The position numbers and the translations under genes are program-made. The notes beneath the pieces were generated by a model. It was not told where the DNA came from. It saw only the letters and a list, made by a program, of their open reading frames with translations, and searched no databases. Source: Avena insularis (taxonomy: Eukaryota; Streptophyta; Magnoliopsida; Poales; Poaceae). From it: a stretch of 64,000 nucleotides of DNA. The stretch lies in the NCBI GenBank assembly GCA_023614405.1, contig CM042684.1, forward strand, positions 471,891,650 to 471,955,649. Direction: 5' to 3'. Shown one piece after another: positions 45,436-58,358 of the stretch (the first letter of the stretch is position 1; each line of letters starts with the position of its first letter).

Positions 45436-45618
45436 TTGAGATCGGCAAGTGTACGACTACATCAACCATGAGTTCCTACTCGTTAACAAAGCTCGTTGTC
45501 TACGAGGGTAAGTTCTCGTTGGATGTATGTCCATCTATTGCTTTGTACCTAGTAGATAGATCTTGGCGTGTAGTTCACATCGTAGGAATTTTTTGTTTTC
45601 TATGCTGCGGACCCAACA
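45436..45618 (+). repeat. Copia element 1 5' LTR remnant
   Basis: gagatcggcaagtgtacgac to ggacccaaca, nearly identical to the end of the 3' LTR (52050-52233). Confidence 0.9.
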
Positions 45619-45619
45619 G

Positions 45620-45632
45620 TGGTATCAGAGCC
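45620..45632 (+). promoter_or_regulatory. Primer-binding site of Copia element 1
   Basis: TGGTATCAGAGCC, complementary to the 3' end of initiator tRNA-Met, one base after the LTR. Standard for BARE/Angela elements. Confidence 0.9.
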
Positions 45633-46649
45633 TGGTCTATGCGTAGGTGCTTAGCATGGGTAGTACACATATGTTGATATGTGGGCGATGATGATCATGT
45701 TATTGCATCTTCTATGTATTTTGGATATTGGTGGCATAGTGGGATGAAGCGGCCCGGACCAACCTTACATGTCATCGTACATGAGACCGGTTCCACGACT
45801 GACATGCAACTTGTTTTGCATAAGTGGTGGCGGTGTCATCTCTCCTACTATAGTCAATATCTGATTTACAACGAGTTGCTAATAACTTAGTTATCCTCGT
45901 TGTGGTTCATGTTCGTAGGTAAGAACGATTCTATCTCCAAAAGCCCTAAGCCACGTAAAACTTGCAATTGATAAATTAGAGGCGTCTAGTTTAGATCGTT
46001 GCTGGGCTAGTGTATTGATATGGTATTGTTGTAAGTAGATGTATGATAGATACTCTTACAACACACTCAACGTGTAAGTTCCATAGACCTTGGCCTTACA
46101 CACAAAGGAATGATAGAGATCATACCACGATGCAAGTGATAGAGATCAAATGCATGGACCATATCATCTCACCTTTACACATTAGATGTTAGCATCTTAT
46201 ACTGCTAGTTTGGCGCTTTCTGTAGCATTGTAAGATGATCCCTCTTTTAGATATCAAGATAAAAATGTGTTCTTCCTTAAGTATGCACTGTTCTATGGAT
46301 CGTGTTTCGAGACATCACGTGATGATCGGGTGTTCTCAACTCTACGCTTTCATGAAACGGGTGTAAGACAGTTTTACACACGCGAATACTAAGGTTCTTA
46401 CTTGGCGAGCCTAGCATGTACAGACATGGCCTTGGAACACAGACCGAAAGGTTAAGCATGAGTCACATAGTTGATGTGATGACCATATTGATGCTCGCCT
46501 TTGAAGCTACACCAACTCACGTGATGATCGGACTTGGTGTAGTGGATTTGGTTCATGTAATCACCAAAAAGGCACGAGGGATGTCGTTTTTGAGTGGGAG
46601 TTCATTTCTAATTTGGATTAGTCGAACTATTTGTCATAAACTAAATCGA

Positions 46650-49600
46650 AGTGAATTTGCATAATTTGTTGTAGTCATTCGCATCTGTTCACTACCTTAT
46701 GCTTAGTTTTTATTTGAGATAATAGAACTACAGAATTCTGGATATTTACTTTACGAACTGGTATCGTATTGTTTTGAATGTCAATTTAAAGTTTATAAGT
46801 CCTATTGCAAACTTTCAACAAACTCTATTTACTCCATGAAGTTTAATAAGTAGTATTAAATCAAGAGTAAGAATTCCAATGTTAGTATCTAAAGTATCAT
46901 GTTTGCCTCCATGATTATTGATATTCAAAAAGTTGTTTTAATATCAAGTTTATATTGGAGCTGGAAATTGTTTCAGAAAACATCATGTGTGAAAGATATT
47001 GTGATATCTGAAACAATATTTTTGGTTGCATTATGATAGAGTATAATTTAGCAAAATACATGTCCTCATATTGTATGAGAATTTGTGAAGGATGGAGATG
47101 CTAGGCATCTGAATCTACCAAAAAGGTTTTGGGAACTGATATTATACTCGCGATTCTTCCTTATAGGCTATAGTATCTTGATCATGAAAGTTGTCATGAT
47201 AAGGATGAATAGAAGATGTAAGTAAAATGTTTACTACACTAATAGATTACTAAAGAATGGATTTTTGAAAGAACACCAAACATTTGATGATGGTGATCCA
47301 CTTCAAAGTGCAAGTCCAAAGGTATTAGTATTTGACTATATACGCTTTGTACCATGTGTCATGTTGATGACACCACTATTGATGTTGATAGATTCTTTTA
47401 AAAGAAAAGGAATTGCTGAAAGAGAATCTATAAAATATTTGGCAGAAAAGAAAAGGTTGGAGATGTCCAACTTAGGTATATAGAAGATATACATGTTATG
47501 GCTGTATTCCTTGCTTGTTAAACAATGTGGTTCTTAGGTATTGGATACCGAATTGGTTGGTATGAAGTGTCATACAGGACAATGCAATTCATGAACTACA
47601 ATGGCCTAAGTAACTAGCAAGAGAATGAGTGATGATGTTCATCGAAAACAAATAAAGTGTTATTGTGTTTTTCGTTGTCATCAAACCAAGCCTTCAAGAT
47701 TTGTTTAAATAATTGTTATTTTGTTCCGGTATCATGAGAACAATGGCTGTTCAAATAATTACCGTATTCCATAAAGGATGGATGAACTTTTACAAGTCTA
47801 GTTGGAGAAATCACATCCATAAACACTATTGCTAAAATGTCGCAAGACAAATGATTGAAAGATCACTTATGAAGTGACATCACTGTTTAAATTATATTTG
47901 AAAGAAAACATGAAGAAACTCCATGTTGATGGATTTTTGGAGCCTTTGATTTTGATCAATTGACGCATGTGAGACTTTCCTCGAGATAATTGAAACTCCG
48001 TCCATAGGCCAGAGGAACGGATGACTAGCTTATTGGAAATTGTGCATGCTGATGTGCATAGTCCATTATGTGTAGCCATATGCGATGGATCTTTTTTGCT
48101 TCATATGCTTTCTCCGAAAATTTGAGTGAATATATCTGTATATTTACTTAATAAGGAAGAAGTATGAAACATTTGAAAGTTGTTCAAAGACTTTCAAGAT
48201 GAAGTGGAAAATCATTGTAACAAGAAAATAAAGAGTTTATGATTCGATCATAAAGGAAGATATTTGAGTTACATGTTTAGCAAAAAACACCTAAGACTTG
48301 AGGAATTGTTCCATGATTTGTGTTTCCCGATAAACCATAGGAGTATGGCATATTCGAGAGATAAAATCAAACCATGTTTGACATGGTAAGATCAAGGGTA
48401 TCATTTATAAAACTGCCATTATGTTTTAAGGATTGAAGCTTTAGAGACTACCGCTTTTACACTGAAAAGAGCACCATCGTGATCCGTTGAAATGACACCA
48501 TATGAGTTATGGTTTGGGATAAAACCCGAATTGTCTTTTCTTAAATTTTGGTATGCTATGTATAAGTAAAATGTTTACAACCAAAGTCGGATAAGCACGT
48601 CTTTGTAGGTTATCCCAAAGAATTTGTTGGGAATTCCTCCATAACACCGAGGACAAAAGAGTTTGTCGCTTAGAACATCAAGTTTCTTGAGAAGGAATTT
48701 TTCACGAAAAGTTAAGTGGGAGGACAATAGAACTTTGATAAGGTTGTTGAACCTTAGCTATATGTGCTAAGTAGCGCAACGCCGGAAAGTGTCCCGGTGG
48801 CGGCCACAATGCTCATGGCTCTCGTGATTACAAAAGGTGTGATCTCGGAGATTAAAGTTCCTATAGAACCGTGTGGGTCGGTAAGAATCAAATAGTAAGA
48901 TTTGATAAGCAAGTCGTTATTGTTTTGACAATGATGAACCGACTACATGCAAAGAAGCGATGATGGGCCCTGACTCCATAAAATGACTAGAAGTGATAGA
49001 ATCCGTGATAGTATCCATACACGAGAAATCAAGTTTCTGAACTTGGAAGACCCTCCGGAAAGGCATGAAGCCTATCGGTCGTGTTTGGATCTATAAAGAA
49101 ATAGACATGGATGTTTGACATCTATGAAATAGTCGACATGTCGGAAAGAAGTTTACGGCAATGTTCAAGGAGTTGACTATGACAAGATATGATCTTTCAT
49201 AGCGATATGTAGTCTTGACGGATTAATGTAGCAACCACTACATATAATTTGGTATATGGTAGTTGAATAAACAAAACAAGGTTCTTCTAATAGAACGGTA
49301 ACCTAGGACATGTACATGACATGGTCCGGAGGGTTTTGTTAATTCAAAGGGTGCTAAAAGGGCATGTAAACTTCAATAGTTGAAGTAAGCATAGCGGAGT
49401 TGGAATCTTCACCATGATGAAACTGTTAAAAGAGTTTAAATTCATCGGAGATGATGAAGATGCTTGCATTTGCAAGAAATTAAGTGGGAGCGCTGAGACA
49501 TATTTCTAATACATTATGTAGAGGACATATTGTTGATTGGAAATGATGTATCTTGAATTGACACAAGTTAAGAATTTCATTAAAATAAGATTTCGATGAA

Positions 49601-50519
49601 AGACTTGGGCAAACCCGGAATATTAGGCATCAATATCTATATGGATAGATTAAGGCGCTAATATGGTTATCCAGACATACATATATATAAGATATTGAAA
49701 GGGTTCAATCTGAGATATTGAAAGGGTTCAATATGGAAACAACAAGAAAGGTTCTTGCTGCATGGAAAGAATTGTATTCAGATTCAAGTGTTTCAACACT
49801 TGGTGAGTAAAATCACATGAAGATTCTGATCTATTATACCATGATATGTATATATCCAGAATGTCCTATGCTCTAAATGTTATGAGCATATACCAGAATG
49901 ATTCATAAGATGATCATTGGACAATAGTAAAGATATTCTTATGAGCTTTTGAAGAACTAAGAATATATAATGTATAAGTGACAAATAGTTAAAGGTAGTT
50001 CATTGTAAAGTGTTACATTGATACTAGTTTTGTCACAAGATATAAATTAAATTATCTCAATTTAGACTATGGGTGGCATAATATAATGGAAAGGATGTTC
50101 CATGATGGATTTGGATGAGTTCCAAAGTTGAGATATTGTGACGGATACTACAACAAAAGGCTAACTATATAACTGCTATAGTAGCAGCAAAGGAGGGCAT
50201 TTGTGTTAAGTAGTTTGTTATCAAACTAGGTGTGGTTCAAAGTGGGCTAATACTATGAAGATATAGTGTGTGACAATAATATCAACATATTTTGAGCCGA
50301 ACGAACTAAAGGTCTCACCAAAGGACCAAATTTATACAATGCCATATCATTTGAGAATGAGTGATGCGTAGAGACGCAAAGACATGCAAATACACACGGA
50401 CCTGAAACTGTCAGATCCGGAGATTATGTTAACCACTAGCAATAGCGTATATGCAACACCAGAAAGCCATAGGTGTTCAATACGCAAAGTTTTTCAAACT
50501 AGATTATTGACTCTAGTGC
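46650..50519 (+). pseudogene. Decayed gag-pol of Copia element 1
   Basis: No long frame survives, but domains are recognisable in Copia order. The integrase region lies at about 47870-48290 (LLEIVHADVH, then DEVENHCNKKIK) and at 48490-48550 (EMTPYELWFGIKPELSFLKF). Reverse-transcriptase pieces follow at about 49080-49640 (VWIYKEIDMDV; relics of the Y-V-D-D region near 49510). RNase H lies near 50160-50230 (AAIVAAKEGICVK). Many stops and indels are present. Gag (about 46650-47500) is barely traceable. Short open reads here are fragments. Confidence 0.75.
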
Positions 50520-50529
50520 AAGTGGGAGA
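50520..50529 (+). promoter_or_regulatory. Polypurine tract of Copia element 1
   Basis: aagtgggaga precedes the 3' LTR start by one base, as is usual in this family. Confidence 0.8.
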
Positions 50530-50530
50530 C

Positions 50531-52233
50531 TGAAGGGAATATGCCCGAGAGGCAATAATAAAGTGGTTATTATCTTATTCCATGTTTATGGTAAATGTTT
50601 ATTTTGCATGCTATAATTGTATTGATCAGAAACATCAATACATGTGTGTTTAATAAACAAAAAGGGTTCCTAGTTATGCCTCTCTTATAGACTAGCTTGT
50701 TGATTAACAAGATGATCAAGGTTTCCTGATCATAGACATTGGATGTTGTTAATAACAAGGTCACACCATTGGTGGAATGATGTGATGAACATTCATCCGA
50801 AGTATAGCATTACGATCAAAGTCATTATGTTTATATTGCTATAATATCATACAAAGTAATCTTTATCCTTAGACCATGAGATCATGTTAATTGCTAACAC
50901 CGAAAGAGTATCTTGATAACATCAAACGTCACACCGTAACAGGGTGACTATAAAGGTGGGTTCAGTGCTACGAAGGTGTTATGTTGAGGCTCATGGATCA
51001 AGAGTGGGATTTGTCCATCCCGATGATAGATAGATATACTCTGGGCCCTCTCGGTGATATCAGATTGAAATAGCTTGCAAGCAAGTGATGTGATCACTAG
51101 AATGTTATATCACGGGAACGAGAAAAGAGTGCATGTCGGTAACGAGATCAAACTAGGTATGGAGATACCGATGATCGAATCTAGGACATGTAATATATCG
51201 CGAGACAAAGGGATTTAGTTACTAGCATTAAAGGTTCTCACGATCACAGAAGTGATCGTTGAATGTGTAGGAGTCAGTATGGATCTCCAGGTCCCGCTGC
51301 TGATTATTGATCGGAGAGGGGTCTCGATCATGTCTGCATTATTAGTGAACCGTAGGGTGACACACTTAAGGGATACCGACACCATTTGGAGCAAATATGT
51401 TTCAGATAAAGATTTAAGAAAGCGCTGGAATTATTTCAATAGACACCGAAACTGTTTCGGGTGAAATTGCTGAAATTGGTTCTGCATGTAATATTGAAAT
51501 GTTGCAGGGGGTTTTATGTGAATGTTTGTTAATTAAAGTAATTAACAAAATTCTGAATAAAAATAATAAAAGAGTTTTATTAAATGAGAGAGCATTAAAT
51601 TTGGAGAAATTTAATGCATTTAAAGTGGAGACTTTAAAAGGGAATGTGAAGAGGCATTTTAATGTGGAGGGGTTACCACCATATGAATGGAGGAGGTGAA
51701 GAGACACCTCCTCCATGCGCCGGCCATGAAGGAGGGGCACCCCCCTCCTCCTATAAAAGGCCACCCTCTCCTCACTTCTCAAACACACCTCCTTGTGAAG
51801 GATCTCTCTCCCCCTCTAGTATTATTCCCCCATGGTCTCGGATTAGCGAGACACATGTTCCCGGTGGCTTTATCTGAAAAGGAGTTGTTGCTTCCGCTGC
51901 TTTGCTGGAGCGAGGGACGGAGGTTGTCGGGTTACCGGACGTGTGTGCGATCACGGATGCACCGCTGCTTTGCGGTGCTGGACTTGGTGGTGCTGGAGCT
52001 GGATCTGATGGACGCGTCTTTGGAGCCGACCTGTGATTTCATCACGATCTTGAGATCGGCAAGTGTACGACTACATCAACCACGAGTTCCTACTCGTTAA
52101 CAAAGCTCGTTGTCTACGAGGGTAAGTTCTCGTTGGATGTATGTCCACCCGTTGCTTTGTACCTAGTAGATAGATCTTGGCGTGTAGTTCACATCGTAGG
52201 AAATTTTTTGTTTTCTATGCTGCGGACCCAACA
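50531..52233 (+). repeat. Copia element 1 3' LTR
   Basis: Starts tgaagggaatatgcccgag (family consensus tgttgg...atatgccc) and ends ggacccaaca, about 1.7 kb. TATA-like cctataaaagg near 51750 lies in a GC-rich context. The open reads at 51414-52100 are LTR sequence, not genes. Confidence 0.9.
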
Positions 52234-53494
52234 TCATAATAGTTTCAAATTTTTCTCTTGGTATGGGACAATATATTTCTCCAACTTGAATGCCTTCAAC
52301 ATGTTCAATTGAATTCAGACCATAAGTCCTTTCAATCTTCTTGGGGAAATAGACAGTATGTTCCATGTCATTAACATTGAAAGTCACCTTTCCTTTATTA
52401 CAATTAATAACAGCTCCTGCAGTATTAAGAAAAGGTCTCCCAAGAATAATAGACATATTATCATCTTCAGGCATTTCAAGCACAACAAAATCAGTTAATA
52501 TCAAGCAATTATGAGCCACTTGAACAGGTACATCCTCACATATACCCACAGGCATAGTGGTAGATTTATCAGCCATTTGCAAAGATATATCAGTTGGTAT
52601 TAATTTTTCAAGTTGTAGCCTCTTATAGAGAGAGAAAGGCATAACACTAACTCCAGCTCCCAAATCACACAAAGCAGTTCTAACATAACTGTTCTTAATA
52701 GAGCAAGGGATAGTTGGAATCCCTGGGTCTCCAAGTTTCTTAGGAACCTTACCATTGAAGGAATAATTAGCAAGCAAAGTAGAAATTTCTTCATTAGGGA
52801 TCTTCCTTTTATTCGAGACAATGTCCTTCATATACTTTGAGTAAGGAGGCAATTTAATAGCATCAGTCAAAGGAATTTGCAAGAATAAAGGTTTTATCCA
52901 CTCACAAAACTTATTATAATGTTCATCCTCCTTTGACTTGTGTTTCTTATCAGGGAAAGGCATAGGTTTTTGGACCCAAGGTTTTCTTTCACTACCATGT
53001 TTCTTAGCAATAAAATCTTCTTTGGTGTATTTAGTATTCTTAATGTGGTTTTCAGGTTCTTCTTCAACTTTTTCTTCATTAGGAACTTCATTTTCTTCAT
53101 TACCACTTTCAGTTTCAGCATCAGAGATAGATATACTATTAGGATCTATAGCAGGTTTAGAGGGTTCTACAACAGTTTTATGTTTCTTTTTCCTTTTCTT
53201 ATGAGTAGAACCACTATTTTCAGCTTGTTGAGAATCCTGCTCAATTCTTTTGGGATGCCCCTCAGGATATAGAGGATCCTGGGTAGCAGCACCACTTCTA
53301 GTTCTAATTTCATAAGCATGTTTTTCTTTAGCAGCATTAACTAGCAAGTCATTTTGCACTTTAACGAGTTGATCTATTTGAGTTTGAACCATTTGAAAGT
53401 GTTTAACAATCATTTTAACATCATTAGAGGTTCTTTCCACAATATCTTTCAACTCAACAATAGCTATAGTGTTTTCCATTAGATGATTTTGCAC
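52234..53494 (-). pseudogene. gag-protease of element D, C-terminal part, cut by Copia element 1
   Basis: Open for about 420 codons on the minus strand. It begins in a coiled region (IAIVELKDIVERTSNDVK), passes a Lys/Glu-rich linker, and then shows the retropepsin domain: SYVRTALCDLGAGVSVMPFS (D-L-G in place of D-T/S-G), then LQMADKSTTMPVGICED and NMSIILGRPFLNTAGAVINC. The native reading stops at REKFETIMM; a further ~23 residues come from the Copia LTR. The N-terminal half is in a separate frame, because a stop lies near 53598. A D-L-G or D-I-G triad is frequent in this clade from what I recall, so it need not be a defect. Confidence 0.82.
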
Positions 53495-53593
53495 CCTTTT
53501 ATTAAAGTTATCTTGCTTAACAATAAAGATATCAAATTCTTCTAAGCATTGATCAGGAGGTTTAGAGTAAGGGATATCACCTTCATCAAAGTG

Positions 53594-54872
53594 TTAGAGA
53601 GAGTGTACCTCAATAGTGGATGAGTAGGGAATAGGCTTACATAATTCTTCTATAGGAGGTAAATTCTTGACATCTGCAGCTTTAATTCCCTTCTCCTTAA
53701 GACATTTCTTAGCTTCCTTCATCACTTCATCATTTAATTCAATAACTCCCCTCTTCTTTGATATTGGAATAGGCACCGAAATAGAAGGTTCATGTACAAT
53801 TACTTCAGGTATAGCTTGTTTAGGAGGTGTCCAATCTTCATAATTCTTACTTATTTTAGCCATTAATTCATCAGCTTCCTTAGGAGTCCTATTCCTGAAA
53901 ACACAATCAGCACAACTATCTAGGTATGTCCTAAATTCTTTGGTTAGTCCATTATAAAATATATGAAGAAGCTCATTCTTAGGTAATGGACTTCCAGCTT
54001 GTGCATGAATCAAAGCACAAAACCTTGCCCAAGATTCAGGCAATACCTCTTTTCTCCCTGTTTAAAATCAAAAAGTTCCTGCAAAATAGCATGTCTAGCA
54101 CTAGGAGGAAAATATTTCTGTAGGAAAGTACTAATCAAGCACTCAGGGCTATCAATAGATCCAAGAGCTAAATTACTAAACCAAGTTTTAGCATCTCCTT
54201 TCAGTGAAAAGGGCAAAATCTTAGCAACAAAGTAAGTACGCATCTTAATATCATCAGAAAACAAGCCACTCATGGTAGAAAGTTCATTCATATGTGCTAC
54301 CGCACTTTCATTCTTAGTCCCACAAAAAGGTTCTTTCTCGACAATAGCTATGTAAGATAGATCGAGAGAGAAATCATAATCTTCATCTATAATGTTTATG
54401 GGAGAAGCAGCAAACTTAGCAATAGGAGACAATTTGGGTCTAATAGTACGCCTCTCAAGGAGACTCTTAGCAGCGCTCCTATCATGGGTATTTTTACATT
54501 CTTTAATAAATTCATCGGTCATCTCAACATAACCATCTTCAATATCATAACTTTCACTAGACTCAGGTGCACTAACAGGTGTGGTAGTGTCTTCATTAGG
54601 AGTTTTGGTATTTCCAGCTATAGTTCTAGCAATCATAGCATCTAGGAAAGGACCTAATGAACCACTCTTATCGAGCACAATAGAAGCAGCATCCAAGCAT
54701 CAGAAGTTTTAGATTCAGCAGTAGTAGCAGTGTGTGTAGCATGTGTATGTGGTGGTGTAAGGAACTTACTCATAACAGACGGTGAATCAAGAGCATCAGA
54801 GGTGTTTAGAACCGTACCTCTTCTTGTAGTGGATGGTAAAATAGGAACCTTGCCATCACGAGACTTACCCAT
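53594..54872 (-). pseudogene. gag of element D, N-terminal part, two frameshifts
   Basis: Start MGKSRDGKVPILPSTTRRG at 54872. A small indel near 54692 moves the frame (A reads through with SDTYDAASIVL). The main gag body 54010-54690 has DLSYIAIVEKEPFCGTKNES, MNELSTMSGLFSDDIK, KGDAKTWFSNLALGS and STFLQKYFPPSARH. A one-base loss in a T run near 54052 (A has five Ts, D four) shifts to the frame 54043-53594, with PESWARFCALIHAQAGSP and AKISKNYEDWTPPKQ. This is a Gypsy gag. Confidence 0.85.
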
Positions 54873-54932
54873 GATGGATGGATAGCAGCGAACAATAGAG
54901 AATCCAAGTGAACTTGATAAATCAAGCTATGC

Positions 54933-54950
54933 TCCCCGGCAACGGCGCCA
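54933..54950 (-). promoter_or_regulatory. Primer-binding site of element D (tRNA-Asp type)
   Basis: On the minus strand exactly TGGCGCCGTTGCCGGGGA, 11 bp inside the LTR. Confidence 0.92.
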
Positions 54951-54961
54951 GAAAATAGTCT

Positions 54962-56345
54962 TGATGACCCACAAGTATAGGGGGTGTATCGCAGTATTTT
55001 CGAGGGAAGTGAAACCCAATTTATTGATTCGACACAAGGGGAGCCAAAGAATATTTATAAGCCTTAACAACTGAGTTGTCAATTCAGCTGCATCTGGAAA
55101 CAACCTTGCTCACAGCAGTTTATCAGTAGCAACAGTTTTGTAGTAGGAATAGCAAAGTAACAGCAGTAGTAAAGTAAAGACAGCAGTAACAATAGCAGTA
55201 AACAGTGGGATTTGAGTGTGGTAGGCATAGGGATGGATGGACGGGCATTGCATGGATAAGACAATTCACATAGCAATCAGAACATAGGGCAATTGCAGAT
55301 AAATAAGATAAAGCATCCAAGTACTAGACAATCCTAGGCATGTGTCCCATATATAGTCATACATGCTCGCAATGAGAACTTGCACAACATCTTTTGTCCT
55401 GCCAGCCCGTTTGCAGCGGGGCCTCAAGGGAACTACTGGCAATTAAGGTGCTCCTTTTAATAGAGCACCGGAGCAAAGCATTAACACTCCGTGAACACAT
55501 GTGATCCTCACATCAAAGCCATTCCCTCCGGTTATCCCGATTTACATCGCCGGGGCCATTGGTTCCAGACATCAACGTGTGTATACAACTTGTAGATAAG
55601 ACCAAAAACAATACTATCATAATGAATCAATAACATGTTCAGATCTGAAATTATGGCACTCTAGTGACAAGCATTAAGCACAACAAGTCGCAACAAAGTC
55701 ATAAAGCAGTAATAAAAGATACTAGGCACCATGCCCTAACAATCTGATGCCATTACATGAACGATCTCATCCAATCCCTACCATCCCCATAGCCTACAGC
55801 GGGGGATTACTCAGTCATAGATGGGGGAAACATGGATGGTCGATGGAGAAGCGATGGTGATGATGATGACGATGATCTCCTCCAATTCCCCGTCCCGGCA
55901 GGGTGCCAGAACGGAGTTTCTGGTGCTTTTTCGTGGAATCTGGTGGTGGCGACGAAGCGGAACTCCTTCTAGAAAAACGTCGAACCCCCCGGAGTTTTTA
56001 GGTTAGAAGGCTTCTTATAGGCGAAGATGGAGACCAGGGGGTGCTTAGGGGGCCCACACCATGCCCTGGCGCGGCCTGGCCTGGCCCGCGCCACTAGGTG
56101 GTGTGGCCACCCCTGGCTCTTCTCCGTCTCATATTCTGGCTCCTGGAGTCTTCGAGTGAAATAAGATTTTTTGCATATTTTCCGGGATTTTTCCTGATAG
56201 TTGGTTTTCTGCACAAAAAGTAGACACCAAGGCAATTCTGCTGAAAACAGCGTCAGTCCGCATTAGTTGCATCCAAATCACACAAGTTTAGAGGAGAAAC
56301 AATAGCAAAAGTGTTCGGGAAAGTAAATATGTTTTGAGCGTATCA
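54962..56345 (-). repeat. Element D 5' LTR (minus orientation)
   Basis: On the minus strand TGATACGCTC to GGGTCATCA, homologous to both LTRs of A. Palindrome about 56052-56107, TATA-like CTATAAG near 56013-56022. The 18 bp missing from 303-1679 are present. Confidence 0.9.
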
Positions 56346-56732
56346 TACACATGATCCTTCTAATGAGAGGCTGACATGTGGGTCCTAGCAGTCAGACTGA
56401 ACGACAGACGTATCGAGCAACTTTGTCGAGTTTAAATCAGGGAGGCGCGACCGAAAAGTATGGTCCGCTGGAGACACTGACGTCCGGGACCCACATGCCT
56501 CAAAAGACTTCGGCGAGTCAAGATCGCGCGAGAAAACGAAAATCTTGCTTCTGCCACGCGCCAGCCGAGCTTCCTCCATGTTTTTAGCGGTTCCGTCGTA
56601 ATAGAGGATCGCGAAACCGGAATTTTTTTTTTCCAACGGCCACGTCTGAGCCAAAAATTTCGTTGCAGAAGACGCGTCTTCGACGACAACCGTCGGACCA
56701 AGTCATTGCGAAAGGAAACTTTTCTTGTAGTG
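56346..56732 (+). mobile_element. CACTA transposon right terminus, truncated
   Basis: TTTTCTTGTAGTG at 56720-56732 is the reverse complement of the CACTACAAGAAAA terminus typical of plant CACTA elements, followed by a possible 3-bp target GAT. The GC-rich subterminal DNA has short inverted motifs (gacgcgtcttcgacgac). Its left end is missing, either because D inserted in it or through deletion. Confidence 0.6.
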
Positions 56733-56867
56733 GATGTGGATGAAGAACAATGCGATCCTGAGGACCTAGACTTTTTTTATTGTCTTCTTAAGGATCTCTT
56801 GGACTAGGATGACCATGCTCACATATCGAGTTCACGTAGTCGTTATGTTTCAGGTCTACGTCATTGT
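56733..56867. other. Short spacer after the CACTA terminus
   Basis: A short open stretch (EEQCDPEDLDFFYCLLKDL) crosses the CACTA end. It is too short to call and not recognised. Confidence 0.35.
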
Positions 56868-57135
56868 AAATATTGTTAGTGTTGTTTTCTATTATACTGT
56901 TGTAATCTCCCTTTGATGTTACAATTATAAACGTATGTCGTCATGTTTCGTGTTACTATTGTACTGTTGTGAAATCCTTTGGATGGTATTGTTATAAATG
57001 TGCGTTACTATTGTACTGTTGTCGACTCTTTTTGACGGTATTGTTATAAGTGTGTAGCGTCGCACTTTTTGTTACGATTGTGTTGTTGTCAACTTGTTTT
57101 GATGTTATTGTTATAAAGATGTATCGTCACACTTT
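56868..57135. repeat. Degenerate minisatellite, four diverged units
   Basis: Four units of roughly 55-75 bp share gttactattgtactgttgt, then ...ttga-g-tattgttataa. The second and third units are closest. No gene is seen. Confidence 0.7.
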
Positions 57136-57454
57136 ATGTTACCTTACTTCTGAATCGTTCAACGTGTATTCTGTCGGCTTTGATGCATTTAATGTCAATA
57201 TCAACATATTTTCGTTACACTCCTGATCTCTCATCGTCCAGAGTGCTCTCTATCGGCTTTGGTGACGTGCATACATATATCCTCTTATCTTTATTAGTCC
57301 CATTTCGCCTTCGTACCCATCGTGCTTCTAGAAACTTGCGTAGCTTCACGAACTTTTGAGATCCATGGCGGTCACGTACAGTTTATAACTTCATGTGCCA
57401 TCGTCTTGGGTTATCTGGCGCGCCCCGGGGAGCGCAAAGAGAACCCTAGTGAAC
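57136..57454. other. Unassigned DNA left of the MITE
   Basis: No feature recognised; ends in a GC-rich stretch (ggcgcgccccgggg). Confidence 0.4.
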
Positions 57455-57651
57455 TACTCCCTCCGTCCCAGTTTAAAGAACACATATAGCAAATCTCTGA
57501 GCTCTAGGCTTCCTCTAATTGGAGCTAATTTGGCTCTCACTAATCATCTGATTGACACCTTCTCTGGAACTAAATGCTTATGTGACTAGGTGGGGTATTT
57601 TGGGATTGCATGATTTTTAATATTGTCCTTTAAACAGGGATAGAGGGAGTA
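57455..57651. mobile_element. Stowaway MITE, complete
   Basis: 193 bp from CTCCCTCCGTCCCAG (57457) to its inverted end GGGATAGAGGGAG (57649), flanked by TA at 57455-57456 and 57650-57651. It is a Tc1/mariner-derived non-autonomous element. Confidence 0.92.
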
Positions 57652-58358
57652 TTGATGCTTTGAACATTTAAGGTCCCTCATAAAACTAATTGCACAACTT
57701 ATGAAATTGTTTCTTAACAATGTGCCAACATTTCTTAAAAATTTCACCATTGAATTCACTTAGGAGTATTATTGTTGGGAAGTTCCTTTAGGACAACATC
57801 GAAAACGTCGGTGCAGAGGAGAATTAAGATTGAAAATGTGTTGCATACATTGATCCTCATGGTGCACACGATGCGATCGGATCTTCTCAATATGTCGGCG
57901 CGGCCTATGGAAAATGTTGTACCAGTACACACATGTTCGCGTTCAAAGTGTGACAATATTATTACACATTTGTTACGAACCAAGAGAAACATGCTTTAAA
58001 GGATATCACACACGCATTTAATTTAAGTAAGAGTGGACGGCTACAAAGTCGATTGATCATTTACCAAATGGAAAAGTAACAACGTGCGAGTATACATTAA
58101 CCATAAGTTTATGATGCCGTCGAACGAAATTCCGGTTTACCATAGAATTTCGGAATTCGGACAAAACAATTACGATTTTTTATTTGAACAGAGAATCTTT
58201 CCGATTTTGAGCACTAAACAATGGCTCATGCTCGTGAGTTTTATATCACACCGAATTCTCCGATCTGATTGCTCTGTGGCTTTGTCCACCCCACGCCTCT
58301 AGCCCTCTACGGCCGTCGAAACTCCGGCCGCTGAATCCAGTCAAACTCGCCGACGACC
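57652..58358. other. Unassigned, mostly AT-rich DNA upstream of a gene-like fragment
   Basis: No repeat terminus. Becomes GC-rich after 58270. If 58359 starts a real gene, this would be its promoter, but no clear TATA box was found within 60 bp. Confidence 0.35.

Larger units (their letters stand above)
45436..52233 (+). mobile_element. Copia element 1 (BARE-1/WIS/Angela-like), 5'-truncated and decayed
   Basis: The last 183 bp of the 5' LTR (45436-45618), an initiator-Met-tRNA primer site, about 4.9 kb of decayed gag-pol and a full 3' LTR (50531-52233). It was inserted in the gag-protease of element D, whose sequence resumes at 52234. The missing 5' LTR, its flank and the rest of D have been replaced by a C-type LTR fragment, which points to a deletion. 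It is older than Copia element 2, judging by the heavy decay. Confidence 0.9.
52234..56345 (-). mobile_element. Gypsy element D (same family as A), 3'-truncated
   Basis: Minus-strand 5' LTR (54962-56345), intact primer site (54933-54950) and gag-protease down to 52234, where Copia element 1 begins. The remainder of D, including its 3' LTR, is not found on the far side of the Copia element. It is near-collinear with A and is the better preserved copy for gag. It lies in or next to CACTA sequence. Confidence 0.88.

Noticed and set aside
51687..52100. 137-codon plus-strand ORF in the Copia element 1 LTR
   Set aside because: Entirely within the 3' LTR; no gene.
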